Source: Pseudeuparius sepicola (taxonomy: Eukaryota > Arthropoda > Insecta > Coleoptera > Anthribidae). From it: 64,000 nt of DNA. Each line of letters begins with the position of its first letter. The first letter of the stretch is position 1. A program made the position numbers and the translations under genes. Positions 1 to 11,040 of this stretch are shown one piece after another. The notes beneath the pieces are model-generated. The model did no database searches and was not told the origin of the DNA. It saw only the letters and a list, made by a program, of their open reading frames with translations. Where the stretch lies: assembly GCA_963920635.1 (NCBI GenBank), contig OY987302.1, positions 37,947,500 to 38,011,499 of the forward strand. Direction: 5' to 3'.

Positions 1-133
1 TTATATTTTTTCATAAATTTGCGACGCTGATTTGTTTTATCTAGTAACAGATCCTAGCTGTTCAGAAAAAACCCTACAACTTTCATTTACGTAATTTTTT
101 TCTAACTCAAAAAATATAGGCTCTAGGGGTGGA

Positions 134-379
134 TCAAAATATACAGGAACACCCTGTACAATGCTTTCCAAAGCTCTTTTTACAGCCGCAAGATATGAGC
201 TGCAGAATTGAGGCTGGAGCTGGTGCTTGAGTAGTGAGCACGGGCATTAGAATGTTGTTAGTTTTTCTACAGCCCCATTCAGTTGCTCTCAAATTTCTTC
301 CTTTCCACAAATGAATTTGATGAAAAACGAGATAGGAATGTTGTCTTACTGCATCAGATGTAGGTGGTAGTCTGAACAA
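134..379 (-). pseudogene. CXC-domain transposon-type protein, C-terminal fragment (left arm)
   Basis: An 81-codon open frame ends in the cysteine run GCKKSFGKHCTGCSC. It is preceded by PPTSDAVRQHSYLVFHQIHLW and by NNILMPVLTTQAPAPASILQ. This block resembles the C-terminal tesmin/TSO1-like CXC region of repetitive hypothetical proteins seen in many insect genomes (recalled from family knowledge, not searched). The right arm of the inverted repeat carries the same text. There is no intact start or upstream domain, so this is a fragment and not a gene. Function in the parent element is unknown to me. Confidence 0.55.
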
Positions 380-1370
380 AATGACTGCGTTACTCGACTG
401 GCTAACTAGCTTATTAAATAAAATAAAGTGATAATGGTTTAAAGATGTCTCTTGTCGGGGTGCCTTATATAGAGCAAGCGTAAATTTCTCCCCAGCTCTT
501 GCAATGTCATCTTTTCCTATGAAGGATTATTGAATACGGCGACCACTTCTTGTAAATCCTTTCTTGTATTTATTAAGCTTACGGTCTGTGATTTTCCTTT
601 GCCAAAGAAAGCAGACGTGGTGTCGCAGCCACTAACGCAAGAGCAAATAAAATATTCTTTGCAATATTTTAAAACTGTCGAGTTTTGTAAGTCCTGGGAA
701 CTATATACACCCTTTCCTTAATATTTCCTTGGGTGTCTCTCAAAAAGCGAATGTCTTTCTCTGGAGAACATAGAGCGATAGTTGGGTGTATAGTTCTCAG
801 GGTGTATAGTTCCCAGGACTTACAAAACTCGACAATTTTAAAATATTGCAAGGATAATATTTTATTTGCTCATATGCCTTTAGTGCGTCTGCGACACCAT
901 GTCTGCTTTCTTTGGCAAAGGAAAATCACAGACCGTATGCCTAATAAATACAAGAAAGGATTTACAAGAAGTGGTCGCCGTATTCAATAATCCTTCATAG
1001 GAAAATATGACATTGCAAGAGCTGGGGAGAAATTTACGCTTGCTCTATATAAGGCACCCCGACAAGAGACATCTTTAAACCATTGTCGCTTTATTTTATT
1101 TAATAAGCTAGTTGGCCAGTCCAGTAATGCAGTCATTTTGTCCAGACTACCACCTACATCTGATGCAGTAAGACAACATTCCTATCGCGTTTTTCATCAA
1201 ATTCATTTGTGGAAAGGAAGAAATTTGAGTGCAACTGAATAGGCTGTAGAAAAACTAACAACATTCTAATGCCAGTGCTCACTACTCAAGCAACAGCTCC
1301 AGCCTCAATTCTGCAGCTCATATCTTGGGGCTGTAAAAAGGGCTGTGGAAAGCGTTGTACATGTGTAAAG
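157..1370. repeat. 1.2 kb inverted repeat with 85 bp spacer
   Basis: The sequence from about 157 to 713 returns as its reverse complement at about 799-1370. The inner edges are clearest: AACTATATACACCCT near 699-713 faces AGGGTGTATAGTTC near 799. The arms differ by scattered substitutions and are therefore not a fresh copy. Each arm carries the same decayed coding remnant, and both remnants read outward from the centre. The unmatched spacer (about 714-798) holds nothing I recognise. The structure fits a head-to-head duplication of a transposon fragment; a cruciform or an assembly artefact is possible but less likely given the divergence. Confidence 0.8.
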
Positions 1371-1499
1371 ATTGGCCTGCACTGCTCTACGACGTGTTCT
1401 CATTGTCATGGGCAGAGTTGTTTAAATTCCATCGAGCAGGACCATTTGCAGAGGCAATTGATTAAATATTTATATTTCATTAGTGGAATAGGCCTATAA
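1135..1499 (+). pseudogene. CXC-domain transposon-type protein fragment (right arm)
   Basis: This is the mirror copy of the left-arm fragment. It begins in the RLPPTSDAVRQHSYRVF block and reaches a longer cysteine-rich tail, in which GCKKGCGKRCTCVKIG is followed by HCSTTCSHCHGQSCLN. An in-frame stop (NLSATE followed by TAG) and a frame change split it near 1240. The longer tail shows that the left arm lost its end. The cysteine spacing suits a metal-binding CXC domain. It is a relic, with no sign of a promoter or poly(A) signal. Confidence 0.55.
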
Positions 1500-1705
1500 T
1501 AGAGGAAACCACTTTAAAAAAACGCACCGAGAGCGCTACCTGATGGGTGGTGTGGAAACACGCTCAAAGTGCAGAATACACAGGTATAAAAAATCATCAT
1601 ATGTCCACTAATACTTTCTCAAAAATATGTTGTCCAATATGGATCTTGTATAGAAAAAACAGCTCTACAATTTTGCTTCTATAAATTTTTTTGCTCACGC
1701 TACTA

Positions 1706-2698
1706 CTCTTCTAGATAATCGACGCAAAAGACGGCGCAAGGCTTATTTTTTGTTCGCGCTGAAAACTATGCTTATTTCCCAAAGTCATTTATTCGCGTTG
1801 GGTGGGAGATACGCAAAAAAATTATATGGGCATTTTTGTGGAGAATTTAATGGAGAATCTAAAAAGTCCTATAACTTTTTCTCGTCAGAGTCACGGTTTA
1901 CGTGCAAAACGCAAAAAACACCGTCAAGGTCACGTTTGGGGGTGTTTTTATTTTTTTGGCAAAAGGGGATGAAGCTCCCCCCGGGGGGGTGGGAACTCTT
2001 CGGATCTGTATTCGGGTTCCTACTGGAAGTTCACCACCAAAATTTCAAAACTTTATAAATTTTTTCTTCTAAACGTCGGTTTTTTATCTAACTTGCCTAC
2101 ACTATATTAAACACCAAAATATTTTAAACTAAAGCAAAAAAATGTTCTAGGCTCATCTGACAGAAAACAATTGCTTCAAGCTACTTTTAAAAAATGGCCA
2201 TGTATACCCTCTTCTACATAATCGACGCAAAAGACGGCGCAAGGCTTATTTTTTGTTCGCGCTGAAAACTATGCTTATTTCCCAAAGTCATTTATTCGCG
2301 TTGGGTGGGAGATACGCAAAAAAATTACATGAACATTTTTGTGGAGAATATAAAAAGTCCTATAACTTTTTCTCGTCAGAGTCACGGTTTACGTGCAAAA
2401 CGCAAAGAACACCGTCAAGGTCACGTTTGGGGGTGTTTTTTTTTTGGCAAAAGGGGATGAAGCTCCCCCCGGGGGGGTGGGAACTCTTCGGATCTGTATT
2501 CGGGTTCCTACTGGAAGTTCACCACCAAAATTTCAAAACTTTATAATTTTTTTCTTCTAAACGTCGGTTTTTTATCTAACTTGCGTACACTATATTAAAC
2601 ACCAAAATATTTTAAACTAAAGCAAAAAAATGTTCTAGGCTCATCTGACAGAAAACAATTGCTTCAAGCTACTTTTAAAAAATGGCCATGTATACCCT
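1706..2698. repeat. 503 bp tandem duplication, two copies
   Basis: Copy 1 spans 1706-2208 and copy 2 spans 2209-2698. Both start CTCTTCTA(G/C)ATAATCGACG and end in ATGTATACCCT. The copies are nearly identical; copy 2 has small deletions, for example after GTGGAGAAT. Each contains a 97-102 codon open frame starting with a TTG codon, which I read as chance coding within a repeat unit and not a gene. The near identity suggests a recent duplication. Confidence 0.85.
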
Positions 2699-3401
2699 AT
2701 TATCTAATTATATTTATCAAAGTTGTAATTTACATATGGAACATTAGATTACATATCTATATAATTTTTGCAATGACATTGAGGTATTCTTCGAGATTTT
2801 CTTCATCGAACCTGCAACATAAATTTTGAAGTCTTGTACTGAGGTTTTTGTACTTCTTCTTTTTAATTAATATTTCTCCAGTTATTTCACGTTGAATTTT
2901 AAAGTCCGTTAGGGTTTGCCGCTTTTGTATTGATTCCAAAAATTGCCAAATAGAAAATAGAAGGTGTCTTCGCGTTAACTGTCCCCTATGCCAACTTTCC
3001 ACAACATTGTTAGTGACTGGACAACCATTAACAATTTTATTATAACAATTCCACATATCCATCGGAAAGATTGGTGGCTTACGTGAACGGTGGCGTTCGA
3101 ATTTACCCATCCAAGTGTCTTCGAAACAATCAACAAAACTTTGCAATTCTGCCGGACCTCGATCCATTGCAGAACTCTGAGAAACACCAATAGTTTGACA
3201 ATACCCAAGTATCGCACAGTATTTTTCAAAAAATAATTTCGTATAACATAGCAAAGTTTTATAACAATTTGCATCCCGACTTTAAAAATCTATCTCTAAA
3301 GGCTTTTTCAAAAAAATACTTTAGTCACCTATTCTCCAACAGGTCTAACTGATTTTTTTTCTTCCATGGCAGTTGCGATTGTATAATATCGTTGTATTAT
3401 A

Positions 3402-3887
3402 CAGAGATCGGCAGAAAGTTGGACACAAATGGAAAACTTTTTTATTATTAATTTCTCAGAAAATTTTATTCTTGATAAAAGTTGGTGCATCATTTCAAAC
3501 TTAAAACGCACATATCAAAATTTAAATATCTCTTTTTGGATATGAGGTAGATTCAAAAATGTCAAAATAACTCAAGAGTAAAGTACCCTAATTTTTTAAA
3601 ATACGGTAAAAAGTTACTTACAAAAGTTGTTTGGAATCAAAGGTGGACGTCAGATTTAAAGTCACAACCAACTAGTAAAAAAAAAGAAATTTAACTTTTT
3701 TTGTATTTTTTCTACCACCCTGTGTATTACAAAAAACAAAATACCGCAAGCGCAACTTATCATCGGATAACACATGAATTTGCTACTAAACTTTAATTTT
3801 GTTCGATTAGCAGCTAGAAATTTAAATTAATCGAAATCAGAGTTTAAAAATATTAACTTTTTGTGTCCAACTTTCTGCCGGTTCCTG
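3402..3887. mobile_element. Tc1/mariner-like MITE, copy 1
   Basis: The ends are inverted: CAGAGATCGGCAGAAAGTTG at the left and CAACTTTCTGCCGGTTCCTG at the right. A TA lies just outside the left end; the right TA is lost. A second copy at 13085-13572 has the same 486-488 bp length and about the same internal text, with a better preserved CAGTGACCGGCAGAAAG terminus. There is no coding capacity. This copy interrupts the MULE-like gene. Confidence 0.8.
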
Positions 3888-4467
3888 TTTTTATAGCCAT
3901 TGTACTCTACGGATTAAGTAAATAAAGTTATTATTATTAGGACGTCGAAGGTTTTCTCCACATAAGCGGTTAAAATCCACGTCAGAGTCGTACATTCCTT
4001 TTAAACCAAGACTTTGTAATTTTCTATAAATACATTGACTAAAGTGGAAGAAACAACCAAAGTGTGCAACATTCGGGAAAACCTCTCGTAGCGCTTTCAT
4101 AACTGCTAATTCGAAATCAGTGCACACTGACTTCACTACTACCTGATCTTCGAAAATATGTTGAATAAATTGAAAAATTCTCTTGTATGTCCATATACCA
4201 CATTTCTGAATCGGCCAAAAGTCACAAGTTGTTAGCTGTCCGAAACATTAAAAATGCCAGAATCGTGAATTAAAAAATTAAAGCCGTTGCTCGTTTTTTT
4301 TAAATTCGTTTTTTTTTTAATTTCATATAATATTAATGATTGGGCGGAGTGGGGAGTAGCAGGATAATTATTATTCTTTGATTTTACATTTCTGATAGTT
4401 CTCTTCATTGAGGGCATTGATGCGATAATGTTTTGCGGGATATTTATGGACAATGAAGCCCTCTTCC

Positions 4468-5630
4468 CAGTGGCGGATTACCCTATAGGCAGAGTAGGCT
4501 ATAGCCTAGGGGCCCAAGGCTTTAGGGAGCTCGTTCTTATTTCGATCGGAATTGGGAATTGGAAAAAGTTTTACATTTTGCATTTTGCAATTACAAATTT
4601 CAGACAAAAAAACATCACTCCTTATTTTTTCATCTAGGCTGTTGGGTACTCTATTTAGTCCACTCACTGCTAGAGGATGTAACAGGCACAGTGACGCATC
4701 GCATCTGCCCACGGCGTGACGCTGCCGCCGTTGCAGACGATCGACGATGGGTTCAGTCGTGTTTAATGTTCTGTGGTTCAGTCTATTCTCTGTGCTTTCA
4801 TAAGTTAGATTACGTTAATTAGTAATAAGAACATTTCAATTTGATGAAGCAAAGTCAAACGAACACATTTTCGACGGTTGAAGTAACATTTTAATAAACA
4901 CGTTTAATTTGATTATTGACAATCTTATTGCGGAGCTAAACCAACGAAAAAAATCCTATGTTAGCATTTCAGATCTCTTTGGATTTTTCTCTTTAAAATG
5001 TCAAGATGAAGATATAATTTTAAAAGCACACAAACGTCAAGAAAAGTACCCAGATGATTTAGACCAAAGTCTCGGAAATGAGTGTGTAAGGTTCAAATAT
5101 TTTATTAAGGAAATTGACCCAAATCTTGATAACCCTAGGGCAATGTTAAAATTTATAAGAAGAAGAAAAAATAATATCTACTTTCCCTAATTCAGACACA
5201 TCATTAAGGATGTTCTTGTGTATGGCAGTAACTAACTGTTCGGGTGAGAGATCTTTCTCTACTCTAGAAAGAGTGAAAAATTTTAAAAGAAACAGTTTAA
5301 GTGACGAAAAGACCAGTGATATGTCCTTACTGGCTGTAGAAAATGAAATCCTTAATAATATAGAAACAAAAAAAATGGCAAGCTTTGCAAATATAAAACC
5401 AGGAAAAAATGTTTTAATTAATAATAAGTAGGTACCTATGTATCTACTCTGTTCTTAGTACATAAAGTTAAATGTTAAATTAATATTTTTTTCAATATGT
5501 ATTTTTTTAAAATATATAAACTTGTTGATAAAAGACCTATCACCACTTAAAATTTTACCTGATTTATTTATTGTGACGGGTCCTTAAATAAATTTAGCCT
5601 AGGGCCCAACATAGCTCTAATCCGCCCCTG
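4468..5630 (+). mobile_element. hAT element, internally deleted, 8 bp target duplication
   Basis: The element begins CAGTGGCGGATTA and ends TAATCCGCCCCTG, which are imperfect inverted repeats. CCTCTTCC occurs directly on both sides (4460-4467 and 5631-5638), the 8 bp target duplication expected for hAT. At 1163 bp it is far shorter than an autonomous hAT. It retains the 3' part of a transposase frame. It sits inside the MULE-like gene, and therefore arrived later. Confidence 0.92.
4909..5431 (+). pseudogene. hAT transposase, C-terminal remnant with frameshift
   Basis: Two open frames lie end to end. 4909-5190 carries DLFGFFSLKCQDEDIILKAH and related text. 5210-5431 carries the hAT C-terminal dimerisation signature, NCSGERSFSTLERVKNFKRN followed by LLAVENEILNNI. 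The frame changes between about 5170 and 5209. The N-terminal DDE part is missing. In hAT transposases this C-terminal helical region pairs transposase subunits. The remnant cannot catalyse transposition by itself. Confidence 0.8.
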
Positions 5631-6253
5631 CCTCTTCCTAACGTCTTGGAGAACTTGACGCACTTCGCGCATTTCTGGTCGTCCAGTATGATTATGATTC
5701 GGTTGACTGCGGCTAATTACCCTACCACCAGAAAGATTCAAACGTCTTTTGCAGCCTTTCTCAAAATCCACACACTTCCAGTACGTACTACCACCGTGCG
5801 ATTTATCTTTATAGTACAAATAACCACTTAAATATAGAATATTTTTACCCCTTTCATTTTTTAGAAAACGTATTTCATCCATTTTTCTGTTTATAGCTTC
5901 GTTTTTAAATACTAATAAATTAACAATAACAAGTAGGTACTTTTATTTTGACTTAAGACGACACGAATGACAAATATTGGTTTCGGAATTGTTTAATTAT
6001 TTTGATACAACTATACGATGTGTCCCTTGGGACGATGATTTTATTTTAGCGGGGTCAAAGTTGGGAGGGGGGGGGGCGAAGATACCTGGATAATCGATGT
6101 CGATGGTGCCGATGTCACAACATTGACGACAAATAAATGTAAAGCAAAACTATAAGTACTTTAGAAGGGATGTTGTTGTGGCATAGCATAGTAGGTAAAA
6201 AATAGACACTGTTATTTTCAAAACCATATACTTTTCCATGACGCCGTGCCTAC

Positions 6254-7376
6254 CAGGGGCGGCTCCTGGGCGAATATATCGGGGGTTCACATGTGACATC
6301 GATAATAAATCTTTATAGGGGGGGGGGGAATTTTTTTGGGGTGTTACGCCCACTTTTTACCCAAAAGATCAAATAAAAAATATCAAACCTACTAACGAGC
6401 TTACTAACCTGCCTGGGGTTCTAGGGTAGTAGTCCTTGGAAGCGACAGCATAAAAATAGATAGCGACAGTAGCGTAAATAGTCTGGTCCAGGTACACAAC
6501 AACCATACACACTCCATAAAGAACCGAGTAATGAACATTTGAAATAGTCCACATTTATAGTTTTATTAGCGACAAAAGTAGCTGCCGCACTTAAACCGCC
6601 ACGTCCGCCACTATTACCAATAGTTACGTCCATGACTTTGGCACTGACACTGCTACGACAATTTTTTTAACGCGTCTTCGTGTTGTATAATTTATTATTT
6701 TAAAACAACCCGCGACGGCCGCGACGTGCCTGTAGATGTACCGGCATTTGTTTACATTTTTTCGCAGACGACGTAGACTGAGAGGCGGACGAGGCGGCCC
6801 AGCTGGGCCCGCGGCGTTGTCGGTTATTTACTGTCTTGCTTGCAAAAATTTGAATAACACTGTTTTGTTAGTTGCCTTTTGCACTGCAGCCTGCAGGCAT
6901 GGGCCATAGTATAAAGTATAAACAATTTGGTTTTAGTGTCATAAAGAAATGTCACTCAAAATTCGGTAGATATTGCCTTTGCTATTCCTATCAATCGAGA
7001 CAACCGGCAATGCCGCGACGAAACTCACTGCTGGATCACGATTCTAATGTGCTCCTCTGCTATATAGCGGTCCTTGTTTATCATACATATTTTGGCAGTT
7101 TCGCTCCATGCGATATTAGACAGAGACGGGCGCTATTTTATCGGATCTCGCACTTTTTAGGAGCAAGTGCTCATGACATTAGTTATTATTATGGTTCATA
7201 TTTTCACCAACGGTTCCGCCAGCTATTTTCACCAACGGTTCCGCCAGCCAGGATAAAACCTGTTTGAGACTGATTGACTTGCCTTATAGATAATTAAATA
7301 CCTAACAAAAAATATTTTCTCGGTTTTAGAGACGGGGGGCCCGTGCTCCTGTGCTCTTGCATAAAAACCGCCACTG
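6254..7376. mobile_element. Non-autonomous hAT-like element
   Basis: The left end reads CAGGGGCGGCTCCTGGG and the right end AAAACCGCCACTG. The flanks GTGCCTAC (6246-6253) and GTGCATAC (7377-7384) match at 7 of 8 positions, which fits an aged 8 bp hAT target duplication. The interior has no recognisable transposase. Its short open frames look like chance. A 23 bp direct duplication containing CACCAACGGTTCCGCCAGC lies near 7205-7250. Confidence 0.65.
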
Positions 7377-7489
7377 GTGCATACCGAACCTTGTAGCGAT
7401 ATCGTCCTCACCATTGACATCGATATCTTTAGATCCTTTTAGGTTTCTTTATAAAATCACTTAACTTAGTTATAATAAAAGAAACTAGG

Positions 7490-7625
7490 TTTTCGTAGAA
7501 TTATTTTTCGAAGGATTGTTTTTCAAAGAATTGTTTTTTCGAAGACTTGTTTTTTCGAAGAATTGTTTTTTGAAGAATTGTTCTTCGAAGAATTGTTTTC
7601 GAAGAATTGTTTTTCGAAGAATTTT
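7490..7625. repeat. Minisatellite, about 16 bp unit based on TTCGAAGAATTG
   Basis: About eight imperfect units of the form TTTTTCGAAGAATTG follow each other. Two related arrays with TTCGAA or TATCGAAA cores lie at 15778-15950 and 16150-16290. No gene is present. Confidence 0.85.
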
Positions 7626-8204
7626 CCGCAACTCTAAAATTATAAAGCATTCCAGCAGCTGTGGATCTAAAACCTAAAGCAAGTTAGTATATTTTCAAAA
7701 TTGGTTTACCTAAATTCCTACAATAAATTAAATTTTCTTTAATGCATCTTTAGACATTTAAATTGTTATCAATGTTATCAATTTTTCTACGTAACATTCT
7801 TAAATTTGTGTGTGTGCAAATGGGCTCGTTACTGACCTGAACTTATGACGCGGTTGCATTTTTTGCTGCATTGATGCCAACTTAGGATGTTGAAATTACC
7901 AGTTGACAGCCCTAGTAAGGACTTCTTTAAAAAAATTTACTTTATTAAGGAGTATGTGTTTTAGAGTTCACTCCAGCCCAATACCGATATATACAATGAA
8001 GTTTCATGAAATGAAAATGTCACCTTACAGGGTGTTAAAAATGTTCATGTATCAAATCAAAACTCAAGTCGTTTCGCTAAATGCTTTAGGCATAGGTGGT
8101 AATAGCGTTGACTGACTTAGCTCACGGCGGTCAGGGCTGATACTTTTTTTATCTCACCACATGGCTTTCCGGAGACAAAATACAATGCAAAATCCAAAAT
8201 CCAA

Positions 8205-8290
8205 AACATCTTATTTTTTGGGTAAATTAATCTTAATCTCAAAGATATTTTTGGGGGACTATTAGGGGATATGGGAGTATACCAGGGACC
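8205..8290. repeat. Single diverged unit of the 35 kb satellite
   Basis: The text around AATCTCAAAGATATTTTTG, followed by AGGGGATATGGGAGTATA, matches the repeat unit arrayed at 34918-36375. Only one unit is present here. Confidence 0.7.
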
Positions 8291-10102
8291 AGGGACTCTT
8301 TAAAGTAAGGGGACCCAGCATTATAGTTTCCAAAGTGAGGCCTATTCTTTCCTCATTCTAATGGTATCAGTGATGCCAAGTATGCCAGAATCTATGAATA
8401 TAACAGGTACTTTGATTGTTGGTAAAAATTAATAATGGTTTCCATGATTTCTAAAAATTAGACTTTACAATGTTGTATCTACAAGTGCAGAATATGGCAA
8501 CTGTCAAATGAAATAAATTTATTTTATAGTGGAAATTGATTTCCAGCAATTATTTCCATGAATTTAAGTAATAAGTATGGTAAGTCAGTGCCGATTTTGC
8601 TTATTTAAGAATTTGTACCAGGTTCCTCAATCCAATTGTAATATGTATACTTGAACTTTCTCCCCTTTGAATGTATCTACTTTACTTTCACAGATTTCGG
8701 GATGGACTAATAAAATTAGGTCTAGTCGTTCTAATCATGTAGCTTTTCTCGGTGTTCATTATAAAATTTTTGTAATTTATTTCTCTCCCAAGGTACCTCA
8801 CAAACTTAAAATAAACTTGTATATGGTCGTAGGTAAAAACTCTTTAAAAAAAGACCTGAAGCTACCTGCTTAATAATTTAAAATTTATGAAATACGATAT
8901 TCGTTTTGAACTACCTACTTATACGTAATTTTTTATTTTGTTTTCTTGACCGTAGAGTACAATCTTATAATTAAAATTCGTGAGATTTCGGTCCAATATT
9001 TATTTTTTTATATTATTTTCTACGACGTTTCGACAACTTGGTTGTCAGCATCAGGTTACTTATACAAGCAATTAGTTTTCTTCACATAGTACAGACATCT
9101 TAAAATAATTTTTGTTCTTGTTCTTATACGTAATGCCCACGTAATGGGAATTGTAGGATTACTAAAGGTGATACAGTAAATATCTGGTTGCAATAATTAT
9201 TGGTACTACTACAGGCGGCCGCATTCCTTTAATTGTCACATCTGAGTATCTGGAAGTTACAAAACTTAAAAATTGTGAATTATGATGGGAAATATTTTGC
9301 CTCCTTTAAAATCTATGGCACTGGCATGTCACATAAAACCTGATGGCAGTTGGACACTGACATAGAACATAACCTTATACCAGCCCCCCTGTGGTCTCCT
9401 TGGAGTCGACAGAAAACAGCCGAATTTTTTTCTAAAAATAGGCCAGAAAAAACTCTGAAGAAAATCATTTAGCGTTTTTTTCTTTAAAATCTGACACCAC
9501 AGCGTTAATCGGTACACCCCAAGTCCCCCACATTCCAAATATGAACAAAAAATATACAGGGAGTTATATTCTACAGAGTGCCAAAGTTGAGCAAAATAGG
9601 AATTTTAAAGGCATCTGGCTAGTCAAGTGTGCCATGGAATCCGTTCAAAACAATTGAATGATCAACAGGACCACTCAAAGTGTTGGTGTGCAAAGATTCA
9701 ATTAAAAAATGTACAGGGTATTTTTCTCTGGGTCGTCTCAAAATGCTGAATTTTTATAAAACTTTATATGGGTCAAGAATGCTCTGGAATTTTTGAAAAT
9801 AGTAAATAAACAGTGGGCAATTTATTTGTTACAAATGCTAACCAACAAATAAAAAACAATAAAAATTACTGGACCCTTCTCAACAAAATCACCGTCTAGG
9901 ATGATACATTTTCTGTGCGTTTCCTGCTGTGGCACCCCAGCCGCCTTGACTCATATGGACTTACTGACTGGCAGGCTTCTGTATTTTTTAGAATTAGTTC
10001 GTTTATAATGTCTGGGGTGGTTTTGATATACCTACTCGATTTTTTACCTGTATAAAGATTAAAAAATTCAGCATTTTGAGTTGGTACAGAGAAGAGCACC
10101 TT

Positions 10103-10212
10103 GTATATTTTTTATTGGATCTTTGAACATCGACACAGTGAGTGGTCCTGTTTATCTGTATATTTTTTATTGGATCTTTTTGAACATCGACACTGTGAGT
10201 GGTCTTGTTTAG
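10103..10212. repeat. Two-copy tandem repeat, 55 bp unit
   Basis: GTATATTTTTTATTGGATCT starts at 10103 and again at 10158. Each copy is followed by TGAACATCGACAC and GTGAGTGGTC. A partly inverted version lies near 9655-9720. Confidence 0.75.
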
Positions 10213-10239
10213 CATCCAACTGTTTCGAGCTGTACAATA

Positions 10240-10807
10240 TACAGGGCGATTCAGTTTTAATCTGCAACACTTCAACAGGTGATCGAAAACCGAAAAATAA
10301 CCGCACTTTCTTGTATAAACTATATAATTTTATCATACATCTTGAACAACCAGTGGCGTAGAAATGGGTAATTAGTATAATTTATTTTAGAAAAAAAAAA
10401 TAGAACCATCTTGTATAGCAATAAAATGTATTCAAATTCTTATGTAATTTTTTATTGTAAACAAAAACGTTTTCTTAGCATTTTTTCATATGTGTCATGG
10501 TTTCATAGCAAATTTGATTTTTTCGTAATATTTCCACGCCATTTCCACGCCACTGGTTGTTCAAGATGGTTGATATTAACAGGTTTTATGCTAACCCATG
10601 CCGTTATAACGTGTACCAAATATGACTTTAATATCTGAAGTAGTTTGGTAAATATTCAATAAATTCCACATATTTCTTGCAACTTTAACACCCTGTAACT
10701 TTTTTATAAGGCCTTAAAATGATATAGTTTATAGAAGAAAGTGCGGTTATTTTTTGGTTTTCTATCACCTGTTGAAGTGTTGCAGATTAAAACTGAATCA
10801 CCCTGTA
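10240..10807. mobile_element. MITE with long inverted arms next to a Glut1 exon
   Basis: The left arm starts TACAGGGCGATTCAGTTTTA and runs to about 10345. The right arm is its reverse complement and ends AACTGAATCACCCTGTA. The arms are about 100 bp with a second inverted block (CCAGTGGCGTAG / CACTGGTTGTTC) inside. There is no coding capacity. Its right end is 29 bp from the donor side of the Glut1 exon at 10837. Confidence 0.8.
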
Positions 10808-10836
10808 CATATACAAAACCTGTCATTTAGACGTAC

Positions 10837-11040
10837 CTTCAACGTGGGGAAGCCGATACCGACGACGAAGTTGGCTATCCAGTTGACGAGCACTGCAATC
10901 GACATGGCGGCGGGCCGTGGTCCTTGCGAGAAGAGTTCGGCAGTGATCATCCAGGGGATCGAACCCGGCCCCATGGCGAAGAACTTGACAAAGCACAGCG
11001 TCGACACCACCGACAGGTACGACATCCAGTCTATCATCTC
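10837..11040 (-). CDS. Glut1: Glut1-like sugar transporter, exon with helices 10-11
   Basis: This 204 bp exon encodes 68 residues, [12 protein letters not shown] to VGIGFPTLK, in phase 0 at both ends. The acceptor is CGTGCAG and the donor AAG|GTACGT. It carries helix 10, the conserved [20 protein letters not shown] segment between helices 10 and 11, and most of helix 11. The glycine-proline pair in this segment belongs to the gated inner half of facilitative glucose transporters. The next exon should hold helix 12 and the PETK tail; I did not find it between 1 and 10836, where repeats dominate. Identity as class I-type GLUT is clear from exon-by-exon similarity to insect and vertebrate Glut1. 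Confidence 0.95.

Larger units (their letters stand above)
2757..5882 (-). pseudogene. FLYWCH zinc finger / MULE-type transposase, broken
   Basis: Read on the minus strand, three separated blocks belong to one decayed gene. Block 1 (5882 to about 5631) has the FLYWCH pattern: YYKDKSHGGSTYWKCVDF, then CKRRLNL and HNHTGRPE. Block 2 (about 4467-3891) has ASMPSMKRTIRNVK and then the MULE transposase core text VCTDFELAVMKALREVFP with FGCFFHFSQC. Block 3 (3254-2757) has the downstream helical part, including NNVVESWHRGQL. A hAT element splits blocks 1 and 2. A MITE splits blocks 2 and 3. Frame changes also occur near 4235. FLYWCH-MULE proteins are DNA transposases that insert by a DDE mechanism. 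This copy cannot make a protein. Confidence 0.75.
7627..10239. other. Gene-poor stretch with repeat fragments
   Basis: I see no host gene. Recognisable pieces are a dispersed repeat at about 7845-7920 (GGTTGCATTTTTTGCTGCAT and onward, also near 16705 and, inverted, near 53000), a lone unit of the 35 kb satellite at 8205-8290, and a retroelement-like tail near 9020-9060 (ACGACGTTTCGACAACTTGG). A MITE-type end lies near 9550, and a block at 9655-9720 is inverted relative to 10098-10210. This region should contain the downstream part of the Glut1 intron; the last Glut1 exon was looked for and not found. Confidence 0.6.

Noticed and set aside
1750..2546. Two similar 97-102 codon frames starting with TTG
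   Set aside because: They lie in the 503 bp tandem duplication, have no ATG start, and no recognisable domain; the similarity is that of the DNA units.
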